Notes: generated by a model not told the origin, from the letters alone. DNA of 64,000 nt from Helicobacter cinaedi CCUG 18818 = ATCC BAA-847 (GCF_000155475.1 NZ_DS990391.1:180394-244393); one strand, 5' to 3'; counted from the stretch's first letter, positions 35,293 to 45,523 are shown. Numbers and translations: made by a program.

Positions 35293-35326
35293 TTTTGCAA
35301 GTTTGGACTAGTGCTTCGCACGAGTG
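35293..35326 (+). repeat. 34-bp interspersed repeat, copy 2
   Basis: 33 of 34 bases identical to 30423-30456, same orientation. It lies 78 bases before leader motif C. Confidence 0.6.
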
Positions 35327-35403
35327 CGGTGGAGCTTTGAGTATCCCAAAGCTAGAAACACAAAGGGCGGCAGAATTTGCGAGATAAAATCGGTGTTTTA
35401 CGA

Positions 35404-35450
35404 GCTTTGTGCGAGAAGCTACCTAAAGCGGTAGTGAGCAAACACAAAGC
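35404..35450 (+). ncRNA. Structured leader motif, copy C
   Basis: Outer stem GCTTTGTG/CACAAAGC, then CGAGAAG, inner stem CTACC/GGTAG with loop TAAAGC, and TGAGCAAA. The outer stem sequence is unrelated to copies A and B but pairs perfectly. It ends 62 bases before the portal gene start. Confidence 0.6.
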
Positions 35451-35512
35451 GAAGTAATCGCCTATTTTAGCCGCAAAGCCAACGCCAACACAACAAAAGG
35501 AGACACGCGAAA

Positions 35513-37257
35513 ATGCTAACATTATATGAACTCAACACAATGCTTACTAACGATTCTCTAGCAAATGATAAAGCCCTAAAAGAGTATAAAGAAGCCAAGG
35601 CTTACTATCACGGACATCAACTCGCCGCCCAAGAGCTAGAAAAACTAGCAAGGCGAGGGCAAATACCCATTTATGAAAATATCTATAAAATGATATGCGA
35701 TAAGATTTTGGGCTATAAGATTCAAAGTTTGCAAGAGATAAAAGTCAGCGGCAGACAAGAGCAAGATAAGCCTTTGGCTAATCTTTTAAATGATTTACTG
35801 CGTGTGTTTAACTCACAAAAAGACTATGAAAAAGAGATTTTGACTTGCTTATGGGGCAAAGCGTGATAGAACTTTGGGTCAATAAAGACAAACAAGGCGA
35901 TTTTCACATCTCTTTAAAGGCTTTAAATAATGAAAGCTTTTTAGTGGATACTTATAGTGTGGATAAAAATGCCCTAGATTCTAATCGTTTCCATAAAAAG
36001 CAGAATCTCAGCTATTTAGAAGCAAGGCTACTTTTGGGAGAAAATGTAGATATTTTTCAAAATGGCAGCACTACCATAGATAATCGCGTAGATATAATAG
36101 AAACTTGGATAAGGGAATATGATGAAGAAGTGGAAGAAAAATTTAGCTGGAATCGCTATTTGTGGCATACCATCGGTGGAATCTACAAATATGAAAAACG
36201 CCCCTTTAAGAATAACACACGCCCTTTTATTATAGCGAGGTATAACATAGATGAAAAGCATAATTGGTATGGATTATTTAGAGATATTAAGCCTATACAG
36301 GATTATATTAATTTTGCTGAAATTAAAATGGGGAATATGCTAGGCACGATTAAGGCATTATATGAGCTTGATGCCGTAGAAGACATAGATGAATTTGTAG
36401 AGGGAGTGAGCCAAGATAATGCCGTAGTGGGTGTAAGAAGCGGGGCATTACAAGAGAATAAAATACAATTTGTGCAACACCACGCAGATATTACCGCCCT
36501 CTCTCAAAAGAGTGAGCAAAAGAAAAATATGGCTAAAATCCTAAGTGGCTTAAACGATGAAGCCTTAGCTATGGCGACAAATAGACAAAGTGGCATAGCT
36601 ATCGCTCAAAGGCGAGAAACGGGACTTTTGGGACTGCAATATTATGTCAATTCTGCGGATAATGCCGATAGGCTTTTATATGAAAAGGTGCTAAGTTTCA
36701 TTCAGCACTACTTCACTAAACCGCAGATGTTTAAGATGACGGATAAAAAGAAAGTAGATAGGTATTTTAGCATTAATACTGATGAGAGTAATAAAATAGA
36801 GATAGGGCATTTTGATTTAGACTTTAAATCTCAGCCCAAACAGCAAGGGAGAGAGGAGCGATTTGCTCATTGGAGTGAAATTTTCAAAACTATCTCAAGC
36901 ATACGACCAGACATTGTTACTTCACTTTTGCCTTTAATGCTAAAAGATACAGATTCTCAAATCATAGAGGATATGGAGGAAGTCCTAGCAAATGCCGATA
37001 AAGCACAAGAAGAAGCAAACAAAGTAAATCAGCCCATAAGTCAAAAAATGCAAGAGCCAGAAATGGCAAAACTTCAAGCACAAATAGAAAAACTCCAAAA
37101 AGAAAGCCAAAAGCTAGAATCTCAAAGCGAAGTGATGGGGCAAATGCAAGAACAAATGAAGCAAGAAGCAAATAATCCACAAAATTCCACTACACAAAGT
37201 GATGCTCAAAAAATGGCAAAGAAAACTATGCAAATTAGTGTGAAGGATATGCGTTAG
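35513..37257 (+). pseudogene. Phage portal protein, split by one frameshift
   Basis: The two frames 35513-35866 and 35845-37257 join to a protein of about 580 aa. The first part (KEAKAYYHGHQLAAQELEK, GQIPIYENIYKMICDKILGY) and the middle (PFIIARYNIDEKHNWYGLFRDIKPIQDYIN) read like portal proteins of small tailed phages; from memory the H. pylori podovirus-like phages carry a similar one. The frame changes near CTTATGGGG at about 35852, where one base seems missing. The C-terminal 70 residues are Q/E/K-rich coiled coil. A frameshift in a virion gene agrees with an inactive prophage. Confidence 0.7.
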
Positions 37258-37271
37258 CCACTTTGAAAGGC

Positions 37272-37285
37272 GGGGGAAATCCCCC
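37272..37285. terminator. Hairpin between portal gene and AapA-like locus 3
   Basis: GGGGG-AAAT-CCCCC followed on the minus strand by GCCTTTC. It can end both the portal transcript and the toxin mRNA coming from the right. Confidence 0.5.
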
Positions 37286-37291
37286 TTACGC

Positions 37292-37378
37292 TTAAGGCTT
37301 GTATTTAAACTTAATTTTAAACCTAAAAAGCCTAAAATTAATGTATAATACAAGTAAGCGTTTGCTATGTCGCTTCAT
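37292..37378 (-). CDS. 28-aa cationic AapA-like peptide (locus 3)
   Basis: ATG at 37378 with AAAAGG nine bases upstream. The peptide (MKRHSKRLLVLYINFRLFRF, ending KIKFKYKP) has the same short basic-amphipathic build as the H. pylori AapA peptides and, as I recall them, a similar MK-H-S-KR start and central LY.F. A minus-strand TATAAT (37426-37431) precedes the 5' hairpin TTGCCCCAA/TTGGGGCAA. A plus-strand TATAAT (37344-37349) lies inside the ORF, exactly the known IsoA promoter position. This is the clearest AapA/IsoA-like locus in the window. Confidence 0.72.
   Translation of the reverse strand: MKRHSKRLLVLYINFRLFRFKIKFKYKP
37344..37349 (+). promoter_or_regulatory. -10 box of the antisense RNA, inside the locus 3 ORF
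   Basis: TATAAT in ATGTATAATACAAG on the plus strand. The start point at about 37356 gives an RNA of about 75 bases, ending at the TTGCCCC hairpin. Confidence 0.6.
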
Positions 37379-37430
37379 AGGAACGCCTTTTAAGTGGTAT
37401 TGCCCCAAATAAATTGGGGCAAATTATTAT
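37356..37430 (+). ncRNA. Candidate IsoA-like antitoxin RNA
   Basis: About 75 bases. The first hairpin is GCGTTtgCTATG/CATAGgAACGC; the second is TTGCCCCAA/TTGGGGCAA followed by ATTATT, a plausible terminator. It is fully antisense to the toxin start codon, ribosome site and 5' leader. Confidence 0.6.
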
Positions 37431-37431
37431 A
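37426..37431 (-). promoter_or_regulatory. -10 box of AapA-like locus 3
   Basis: Minus-strand TATAAT in GGTATAATAATTTG, right before the 5' hairpin of the toxin mRNA. Confidence 0.55.
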
Positions 37432-37623
37432 CCATTTTCTACATATACTTACATTTTGTGTTTGTTATATTTTATCGCATTCTTGGCAGACTAATATCCT
37501 TTCTCTTACCATTGACAAAGCAGATTCTAAATAAAGTTTAAATCCATTTTTAACCCTTTAAATTTCTCTCTTAAAAACATACTATAACACAAAGCAAAAG
37601 AATCCAAAAAGGACTGAAATAAA

Positions 37624-40541
37624 ATGGCAATTTTTAACTTTGACAAACTAGAGCAAAGTAACCAAAATCAACGCAAAAACTTAGGAGAGAGTGAGTTTAA
37701 ATCTCAAAGCATTGATTTTTTGCGTAAGAATCCTACAAATATACAATGGGAGCAGATAGATTCGCTTAATCTCCCAAAAGAGCAACAATACGACTATATT
37801 AAACAAAATCTAAAAGTAGAGTTTGATTTAGACAATGCCACAAATAAAGGCTTATACGGACATAGAGCAGAATGGGATTTAAACAAAAAGGAAAGTGAGT
37901 TTAAGGATAAATACACAAACAAGGGCTTTTTAAACGATGTAAGCAAAAATATTCAAGGTGTAATAAGCACCTTTGGCTATGAGAGTGATGAGATAAAAGA
38001 GCTGATTAAAGACACAAAGGAATTAGCACTCTATGCAAAAAGGACAGGAAAAGATGTAGAGAATATCCCGCATTTTAAAGAGATACAAGAATATCTTAAC
38101 TTAGGGCAAAGCGCACAAAAAAACTTTTTTGAAGCCGCTGATGATTTGGTGAGTGATTTGACACGACCTAGCAAAGAAGCCGCCAAAGAGCTAGGATTAA
38201 AAAACAATCTCCACTTAAGCCAAGCCGAAAAAGGTTTGCAAGATGAAATAGAAGCCTTTAAACTCTATGAAACAATCAAACAAGCCCAAAATAAAAAAAG
38301 AAGTGATTTTAAATAAAGAACAAATGGCGATAATTGATAATGATTTAGGCTTTTTTAGCTCTCTTTTTAAAGATAGCAAAGAAAAACAAAAAATGTTTAT
38401 GGATATACAAAGGGCAAGGGAGCAGACAAATGACTATGTCAAACTCTCAAAAAGCTTAGAAAATGTGCTAAAAGATGAGCAGTTTTTTGGACTGCTTTCA
38501 AATGCGGAATCTTTAAGCGAAAAGCAACAAGAAAAGATAAAGAATTTTGAGAGTGTAGCGGAGTTTTTGGGCTTTGAAGCGGTGGCTTATAATAAAAATG
38601 GGCTATATTTTATAAAAGATGAAAGGGCGTATAAGGTAGAGCAGAACTTTAACCAAGAGCTTTTAGGTGTGCTGAATGATAATAAAGGCTCTTTTGGGCT
38701 AGGTATAGCAGGAGCGATGTATGGAGCAAACAAGGGAGCAAGTGCTAAAGCTAGATTTGGCAATATGGTGCTATATGGAGCGGGAGGGGCATTTTTTGGT
38801 GGTGCATTAGATTCACTGCTTGTAGATGCAAAGCTAAGTAAAGACTTTGATATAGCTCAAGCCCTTATACACGGCTCACAAGAAGCAGGACTAAATATCG
38901 CGGGGGATTTAGTCTTTAAAGGTATCTCCACCACTTATAAGGCAATCAAAGGTGGAATGGTAAAAACAGATAAAGGCTTGGGATTATTAAAAGAAGCCAC
39001 AAATCAAGCTAAACTCGCTCTAAGCGGACAAAATATGGGTGCGATTGATAGGGCTTTAAGCAAACAAGCTAAAAAAGATGAAATCCCGCGTATTTTGAAA
39101 AGCTTCCAAGAATCACAAAGTGATGAGCTAATAAAAAAAGACTTTCAAAATGAAAGTTTGACGGAAAAAATCTTAAATAAAGTCTCTGCTTATGCTCCAA
39201 AAGCCTTTAAAAAAAGCAATGAGCCTAGCTTACTAGCACAAAAAACACCAAGAGCTACTAAGCACGGCGTTAAGAAATAAAGACTTAGCTGATAGCCTTG
39301 CAAACCAGCTTGATGATGTAGAGGCTAGAATCTTAAGCGAAGCAAGTGAGAAAATGGCAAAAGACTTTAAAGCCCTATCTCAAAGCTATGAAAACTTAAT
39401 CGCTAAAGAAATACTCAAAGATGAAGCAAATCCAAGTCTGCCTAAAGTCTTTCAAAGGGCTGTGGAATTGAGCGAACACAATGTCAAAACACAATACGCA
39501 CAAAGTGTGAGCAAACTAGAATCTACCCTTAAAGACAAGCCTATTGACTTGCTTACACCTTTTAAAAATGTAGCAGATTATGCCATTAGAGAGTTTGGGG
39601 CAAATGCTGAAATAAGTAGAGCCTTAATCCAAGAAGTGCAAAACTTGCAAGGGCGAAATATTACCATTAAAGAAGCCCTAGAAAAAAGAAAAGATATAAA
39701 TGCCATTATTAGAAACTATAACGATAACCCAAATGCCTTAAAAAAATTTAGATTCCAAGATAATGCTAGTGAGCTTAAAAACGCCATTGATACGCAGATT
39801 CATAACACTATTGAAAGTGGTATAGCTAAAGGGGAGCTTGATGCATCTGCAAGAGCTGTGCTAGAAGAGTTTAGAAAAGCTAACATCGCTTATACTGATA
39901 TAAAACAAAGGCTCAATGATAAACTCACAAAAGCTATCTTTATGAACCAGCCAAGCAAAAGCACGATTAATTCAATGCGGAGTGTAGATGAGTGAAAAAA
40001 AGCTGTGCTAGATAAACAATGGCAAGATTCAATAGTGGGGCTAGAAAATACAATCTTTGCCAAATTTGACCCTAGAATGCAAGAGCATACGCAAACCTTG
40101 CTTATTTTTAGGAGCCTAGAGCGACATATTAAAGAAAAGGACGGCTTTACCTTTATAGACTTAAGCAAAGCCCTAAAAGATATAGAGCAGTTAGAATCTC
40201 TGCCCCTGCACCCAAAAGCTCAAAATGCCCTAAATATCTTTAAAGAACTCGCTCAAACTTATGAGTTTATGCAAAAGCTAAGCGGAGCTAAAGGCTTTAA
40301 AAGTGGGGCAGGTAATGGAGCTTTAAGCACTACGCTGGAAGGCAGAATGCAGGTGTTTATGACAAACAGGCTTTTTAAGGCATTATTTTTTAGAGTGCCT
40401 TACATTGGCGATAAAGATGCCTTGCTTCATCATCTTAAAAAAGCAGTCCAAGAGCTGAAATATCCAAGAGCTATTACACTTGATATGCTCAATAATCCCA
40501 AAGGCTACAAGCCCAAATCCAAAAAACCCAAGCAATCCTAA
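37624..40541 (+). pseudogene. Large polyvalent protein, N-terminal part (broken frames)
   Basis: Start at ATG 37624. Continuous homology-like reading needs four frames: 37624-38316, 38267-39280, 39354-39995 and 40005-40541. Frame changes fall in A-runs (about 38293 and 39240). The last two segments share a frame and are separated only by a TGA at 39993. The region is long and helical. A Gly/Ala-rich stretch (LGIAGAMYGANKGASAKARF, then YGAGGAFFGGALDSLL) is typical of phage internal or ejection proteins. No enzyme motif is recognised here. It leads into the toxin-like modules downstream and probably formed the N-terminus of one giant protein. Confidence 0.6.
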
Positions 40542-41526
40542 TGGAGAGGCTTATATCAATGAGAATGTCGCAAAAGATATACAAAACTATGTGTCAAATC
40601 CGCAAATTCTAACTGATGAACTAAAACATAGGGCAAAAAGCTATGCGTTAAATAATACCTTAACTCCGCCAAGTGATGAATTTATCCTTAAAGCTATAAA
40701 TGATGATACACTCATTTATACCACCATAGGTAATGGCAAGGTCAATAAAGAGCAGGTGGAGAAGTTAAGGGAGATGATAGAAAAGAATAAAAGTGAATAA
40801 TCTGGTAACTTGTTAGATAAAAGCAAACCATTGAGACAAGCAAAGAGCGAAGAATTAAGTGATGAGATATTAACTCAAGCCATAGAACGAGATGTAAAAT
40901 TATGGATTGATAATGCTTCCACAGAAATTGCCAAAGCTTTAAATATGTCAAATGTTAAAATTACAATGCGTGGAAGTGCAATACAACACATACTTAATAG
41001 ACACGTGGAGCAAAGTCTTTTGGCAAAAAATGGGCAACCGCCTATCATTTTTACCGACCTAAAACAACACGGACTTTATGTTAATAATGCTGATATGCAC
41101 GGAGTAAAAACCTTGCTAAGTGGCGAAAAGCTCTTAATCAGCGGAAAACAAGTAAATGGGTATTATGTGATAGTAGAATCCATTAACACAAAACACAACG
41201 AACTAAAGCTAAAAACACTATACAAAGAGAATGGTAAGCTAAAAAATGCAGGGGCTTTTAAAGATATTGAGATTATACACACCGCCCCGACCTCACAAAC
41301 GCCTTCCTCTAAGGGATACGACTTAGCCCGAAACCAAGCAGAAGTTAAAAGCGGTAGTGCAGATTCTACCACAAACAAAATCTTTAATCAAGGTGATATA
41401 AAGTTTGATAGCTTAGAGGATTTTACTCATTTTGCTAAACTAAGCGGATTTGAGAATATCCCACAAGAAAAGCTACAATCCGCCCATAAATATATTTTAG
41501 AGAATCTGCATAAGCTGGAGTGTTAG
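40480..41526 (+). pseudogene. Polyvalent protein module with a barnase/EndoU/colicin-E5-like domain
   Basis: This continues the previous part after an A-run frameshift near 40510. It contains the linker GNGKVNKEQVEKLREM, a TAA stop at 40798, and in the same frame a domain reading KITMRGSAIQHILNRHVEQS ... NGYYVIVESINTKHNELKLK ... TLYKENGKL. The His in ILNRH and the strand-rich tail match the phage barnase-EndoU-colicin E5/D-RelE (PBECR) nuclease family as I know it from polyvalent proteins. A putative RNase module, probably injected with phage DNA; inactive here unless the stop is suppressed. Confidence 0.5.
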
Positions 41527-41580
41527 GACTTTTTTAGATAAAATGTGCTAAAATAGTGCAAAAAACATAAAGGATTGATA

Positions 41581-41706
41581 ATGTTTGGAAGTGTAGCGGT
41601 GGCGACTTCTTTGTTTTTATCTCAAGCAAAGGTTGCAGCAGAAAATCGCACAAAAACATATCATATCAACAAAGGAGCAGAAAATGAAAGCAATAGAGGT
41701 AGCTAA
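41581..41706 (+). CDS. Short ORF ahead of the Panacea gene
   Basis: ATG 41581 with AAGGATTGATA upstream and TAAAAT boxes at about 41541-41555. Encodes 41 aa (MFGSVAVATSLFLSQAKVAA, then a polar tail) and overlaps the Panacea start by 23 bases. It may be a leader peptide coupling translation, or the decayed start of the neighbouring polyvalent module. Confidence 0.3.
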   Translation: MFGSVAVATSLFLSQAKVAAENRTKTYHINKGAENESNRGS

Positions 41707-42211
41707 GGCATTTGTTTTTTTGTTTCAACAACAACTTTTAAACGACGAAGCACAAGAGGAGGGTGATACAATAACAAATTTAAAAGTGCAAAAGTTACTC
41801 TACTACGCACAAGCTTATAGCTTATTGTATTATAACAAGCCTTTATTTAATGAGAAAATAGAAGCGTGGCCTCACGGACCCGTTGTTAAAGAAGTGTTCA
41901 ACGAAATTAAAAAAGAAATTGGCGAAAATGGTTGTAGAAATTTAGGTGATATTTGGCATTTAACAAAAGAAAATTTTAATCTAAATGATGATGATATGGA
42001 TATATTACTTAATGTATGGAACAAATACGGGAAATATACAGCAAGTAAGCTTAGAAATATGACGCACGATGAGCAACCTTATTTAAATGTTTATGTAGAA
42101 AGCAAAAATAATGAAATCACACAAACGAGCATAAAGGCTTACTTTGACAAGAAATTAAAGCAAGAAGCACAAGAAAAAAGGGAGTTTTATGGCATTGACA
42201 GGCATTGTTGA
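41684..42211 (+). CDS. Panacea-domain (SocA/DUF4065-like) protein, candidate antitoxin
   Basis: Intact 175-aa protein, ATG 41684 with AAAGGAGC. It has the family hallmarks: AKAFVFLFQQQLL, ITNLKVQKLLYYAQAYSLLY, EKIEAWPHGPVVKEVFNEIK and a helical end. Panacea proteins are antitoxin chaperones that pair with many unrelated toxins in two-gene operons. Here the gene overlaps a 93-aa gene by 23 bases. It sits inside the shattered polyvalent gene and is itself undamaged, which suggests selection or recent insertion. Confidence 0.8.
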   Translation: MKAIEVAKAFVFLFQQQLLNDEAQEEGDTITNLKVQKLLYYAQAYSLLYYNKPLFNEKIEAWPHGPVVKEVFNEIKKEIGENGCRNLGDIWHLTKENFNLNDDDMDILLNVWNKYGKYTASKLRNMTHDEQPYLNVYVESKNNEITQTSIKAYFDKKLKQEAQEKREFYGIDRHC

Positions 42212-42470
42212 GCTTTTAAAAATTTTGCAAGAAATCTTTAGGCTTAGCGATGATAAATACAATTTATTACTCAAAGATAAAGCGGTTTTTGATAGGCTTA
42301 GTCCTCTAACTAAACAAAAAGAGTTAGATATAAAGCAATTAGAAAAGACTATACAAGAATGGGATTTGCAAATTTACGAATATGTTGATAGAGACAATTT
42401 TAATAAAGTTTTTATTAATGAGTTTGAGAAAAATTTTAATCGTATGAATTTAGAAAATCCTTTTAAATAA
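42189..42470 (+). CDS. 93-aa partner of the Panacea gene, candidate toxin
   Basis: It starts with ATG inside the Panacea gene (23-base overlap), after GGGAG. A hydrophobic start (MALTGIVELLKILQEIF) is followed by a highly charged helical protein (LTKQKELDIKQLEKTIQEWD) ending NRMNLENPFK. No known toxin fold is recognised. Gene order antitoxin-toxin and coupling fit a PanAT-type pair. Alternatively it is an accessory helical protein. Confidence 0.55.
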   Translation: MALTGIVELLKILQEIFRLSDDKYNLLLKDKAVFDRLSPLTKQKELDIKQLEKTIQEWDLQIYEYVDRDNFNKVFINEFEKNFNRMNLENPFK

Positions 42471-42596
42471 TTTAATCCTTAATCCCTAGACTACATCAAT
42501 CCCCTTTTAATCCTTTTAAAAAATCCCTAGATTTTAGCAATATCAAGCAAAAAAAGGCTTTTAGAATGTATTGCTTAGAGAAGTTTCAAAGGGAAC

Positions 42597-43790
42597 TTGC
42601 CTATTTTTGATAGATTTAAGAGACTTGCCAAAGGTGCAATGGATTTACAATCTCAAGGCTACACGGCAATCAAAAAGAATGATGAGATTATAGAGCTAGG
42701 CAATGGCAAGGTAAGCAAAGAGCAGGTGGAGAAGTTAAAAGAAGTGGTGGAAAGTGGGGGAATAAAAGTAAATCTGCTAATTTAAAAGCTACTCAAACTT
42801 TTGAAGTTGAGCTACACGAAGCAGAGCAACTTCAAAAACACTTTAATTTTAAAAACAAAAAACCACTTTTAAGAGAATTGCGAGAAAATGAAATCGCCCA
42901 CGCTTTAAAATCACACGGCGATGAGACAAAAGAATCACAAGGGGTAATATCGCTATTACAAGGGCAGATATAGAAGCAAATTACCCACGCATTACGCAAG
43001 AATATGACGAGCAATTTTTCACAGATAAAAGCGTGATTTATGTAAAACAAATTAATGGGTATCATATAGCCATTGAGGAAGCTTTATTAGGGCAGGATAA
43101 ACTCATTTTTAAAGTCTATGGAAAACTAAGGGAAATTACAATAAGGAGGTTTTACTCAAAAATGCTAAGGCTAACCCATATCCGCACAATGCAGATGAAG
43201 TGGCAAAGAGTGAATCTATCTCTAATCCTAGTTTAGAGCAGGGCTACCCACAACAATATCACCTTAGCAATACAAATTCTACCACAAACAACCTAAAATG
43301 GCAACAAGATGGGAATGTTTTACGCAGTGTAGTAGAGCTAGATAATGGAGAAAAACTCCTACTTTCAAAAGATAGGCTAGAAAATGTCTATATCCAAAGC
43401 AATCACATAGAGCAAGTAAATAGCTATGATGAACTCATCTTACAAGAAAGCTTAGAGAAGTTTGCCAAAGATGAGCTAGAAAATAAACTTGCTAGACAAA
43501 TAGAATCTATCTCGCAGTTAGAAAAAATCGGTGCTAACAAAACTATTTCTGCTGAAAGCCTTAATGCGTTACAGACTTTTAACGCAACCGATAAGAACAT
43601 TATACCACAAAAGAGTAGCAAAGCTGGAATAGAAAAGCTAGATTCCACACAAATACAAAGCCAAATACAAAAAGAAGCCAAAGCATAACAAGAGATGGCA
43701 GAGTATTTTGCACAAACTCAAGCTAAAAGAGATGAGATTATCGCTCTAAAAGAAGCTAGACTTGGCAAAAATGCTGATGAAGTGCCATAG
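42597..43790 (+). pseudogene. Polyvalent protein module (second nuclease-like domain), broken
   Basis: After the Panacea pair the giant-gene sequence resumes: FDRFKRLAKGAMDLQSQGY and again the linker GNGKVSKEQVEKLKEV (compare 40729). Then in other frames come KPLLRELRENEIAHALKSHG, ITRADIEANYPRITQEYDEQ, VIYVKQINGYHIAIEEALLG, and a Q/N-rich tail ending ALKEARLGKNADEVP. At least three frame changes and a stop at 43686. The middle has the alternating strand pattern of the barnase/colicin-type modules seen elsewhere in this gene; assignment is tentative. Confidence 0.45.
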
Positions 43791-43837
43791 ATAAGGGGCA
43801 GGATATACTCTACAAGCCCATAAGAGATACAAGTATA

Positions 43838-45523
43838 GTGCTAAATGATGAGACTGCTCCATTTGAAGCGGAGTTTGCAGTAGTTAAACTTAGTGATATA
43901 AAGCCAAACTTTGATAACTCAAACACGCAGGGGCGACTTATCAAACAAGAGAGTGCAATAGCAAATATTGTTAATGACTTTAAACCTGAACTTATATTCT
44001 ACCAAGAGGGCGGAGTAAATGGAGTGCCTATCATCACAAGAGATGGCAAGGTCGTAAGTAGGAATCACAGAAGCGAAGCCTTAAGGCAGATTTTTAACGC
44101 ACAAACACATAATGCAGAGACTGCACAGCAAAAGTATAAGCAAGGGGCAAAAGAGTTTCTCGGCGTGGCATTAGAAAATGATGAAATCATCGTGCGAAGA
44201 TTAAAAGAAAATATGAGTGATAAGCAAATACTTCAACTTGCTTTTAGCTCAAATATCGGTAGAGAAAGCACAATGGGCGAAAAAGCTCTCTCCACCCTTA
44301 GCCTTTATAGACAAAATATCGCTACCTTGCCAAAAGCTTTGAGTAGTGAAAATGTCAATGGACTAAAAAGCCTTGTGAGCCAACATATAGATAAGCAAGG
44401 CAATGGGCTTAATACCTTTGAGCCAAATCTAGCCCTTTTAACAGGCCTAGCGAGAAATGGAAAAAATAGCAATATCTTACAAAGCCTAGATTCCATAAAA
44501 GGCAATAGTGAATATAAAAATAAAATCATCAATATGTATGTAGATAATGCAGGAAGCTTTTATAATCTCGCCAATAATCCTAGCTTTAAAAACTTAGAAT
44601 TTAGAGATATATTAAGCGATGCGATGTATTACACCGCAAAGCAAAATCCTACAAGGGAAGTGGATTATACACATTTGATTAGTGATATTGAAAGCTTTTT
44701 AAATATCGCAAAAGACAAAGAAGCTTTAAAAAATGCCCTTGTGCTAGATTCTAACAAAATAGAAAATCTCACCGCTCAAGCCTTTGGGGTAGCACTAGCA
44801 AAATTTTCAAGGCAGGAGAATCCAAGCTCTGCTCTATATGAGTGCTTAAAAGAAGCTCCAAAAGCCTTAGAACTTGCCACACAGCCAACATTTTTTACAC
44901 AGGGCAAGGCTTTAAGTGAAGTAGATATATATGACTTTTTAGAATATCTTATCAATCAAGGGCAGGTTACCCAAAGTCAAAGTGCTTTAAGCCAACTAAT
45001 GCCACGCTTAAGGGAGCTAAGGGAAAGTATAGCTAATCCACAAAGCAGTGTATCCAAAGTAGAATCTAGCATAGAAGCTAAAGTCATAGAAACTGACACT
45101 TTAGAATCTACACCGCAAAAAGTGGATTCTAGCGACATTATTTTTACTGATACAAAAGGTAAAGAACACACGCTTACAAAAGAAGTGCAACAGCAATGGT
45201 GTGAAACCTTTAATCTTAAAAGCCTTGATGAAAGCTACATACCACAACTATCGCAAGAATTACAAGAAGCCATAGGTAAGGAAATTAAGCTAACAAAAGG
45301 GAGTTTGTATAAGATTATAGAAAAAGGTAGGGAGCAGTATATACCGCAAATAAAAGAGACTTTAGAGAAGCCACAGATTGTCCTACAAGATGAAAGTGAG
45401 TTTATTTTTGCTAAGCAAATAAAAGATGATTTATATCTTACAAGCATAGGGAAAGACTTTGATACGCATATAACTATCATTAGCAACTCACCAAAGACTG
45501 ATAAAACAATACAAATAAGCTAA
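43838..45523 (+). pseudogene. Polyvalent protein module with DdrB-like ParB domain
   Basis: 561 codons of continuous frame, but without its own ribosome site. It begins FAVVKLSDIKPNFDN ... QGRLIKQESAIANIVNDFKP, then GVPIITRDGKVVSRNHRSEA (the ParB-type GxxR...HR core) and ENMSDKQILQLAFSSNIGRE. This resembles the DdrB-type ParB superfamily domain found in polyvalent proteins of phages and plasmids. The remainder is helical. It is a segment of the giant gene: its predecessor ends at 43790 in another frame, and its successor starts 12 bases after its stop. Confidence 0.55.

Noticed and set aside
35154..35387. 77-aa plus-strand ORF before the portal gene
   Set aside because: It runs across a dispersed hairpin repeat and the 34-bp repeat; the residues simply follow the repeat sequence and there is no ribosome site.
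35850..40515. Programmed frameshifting in portal and polyvalent genes
   Set aside because: A-runs are present at some junctions, but the number, variety and mix with stop codons point to pseudogene decay (or read errors) rather than programmed events.
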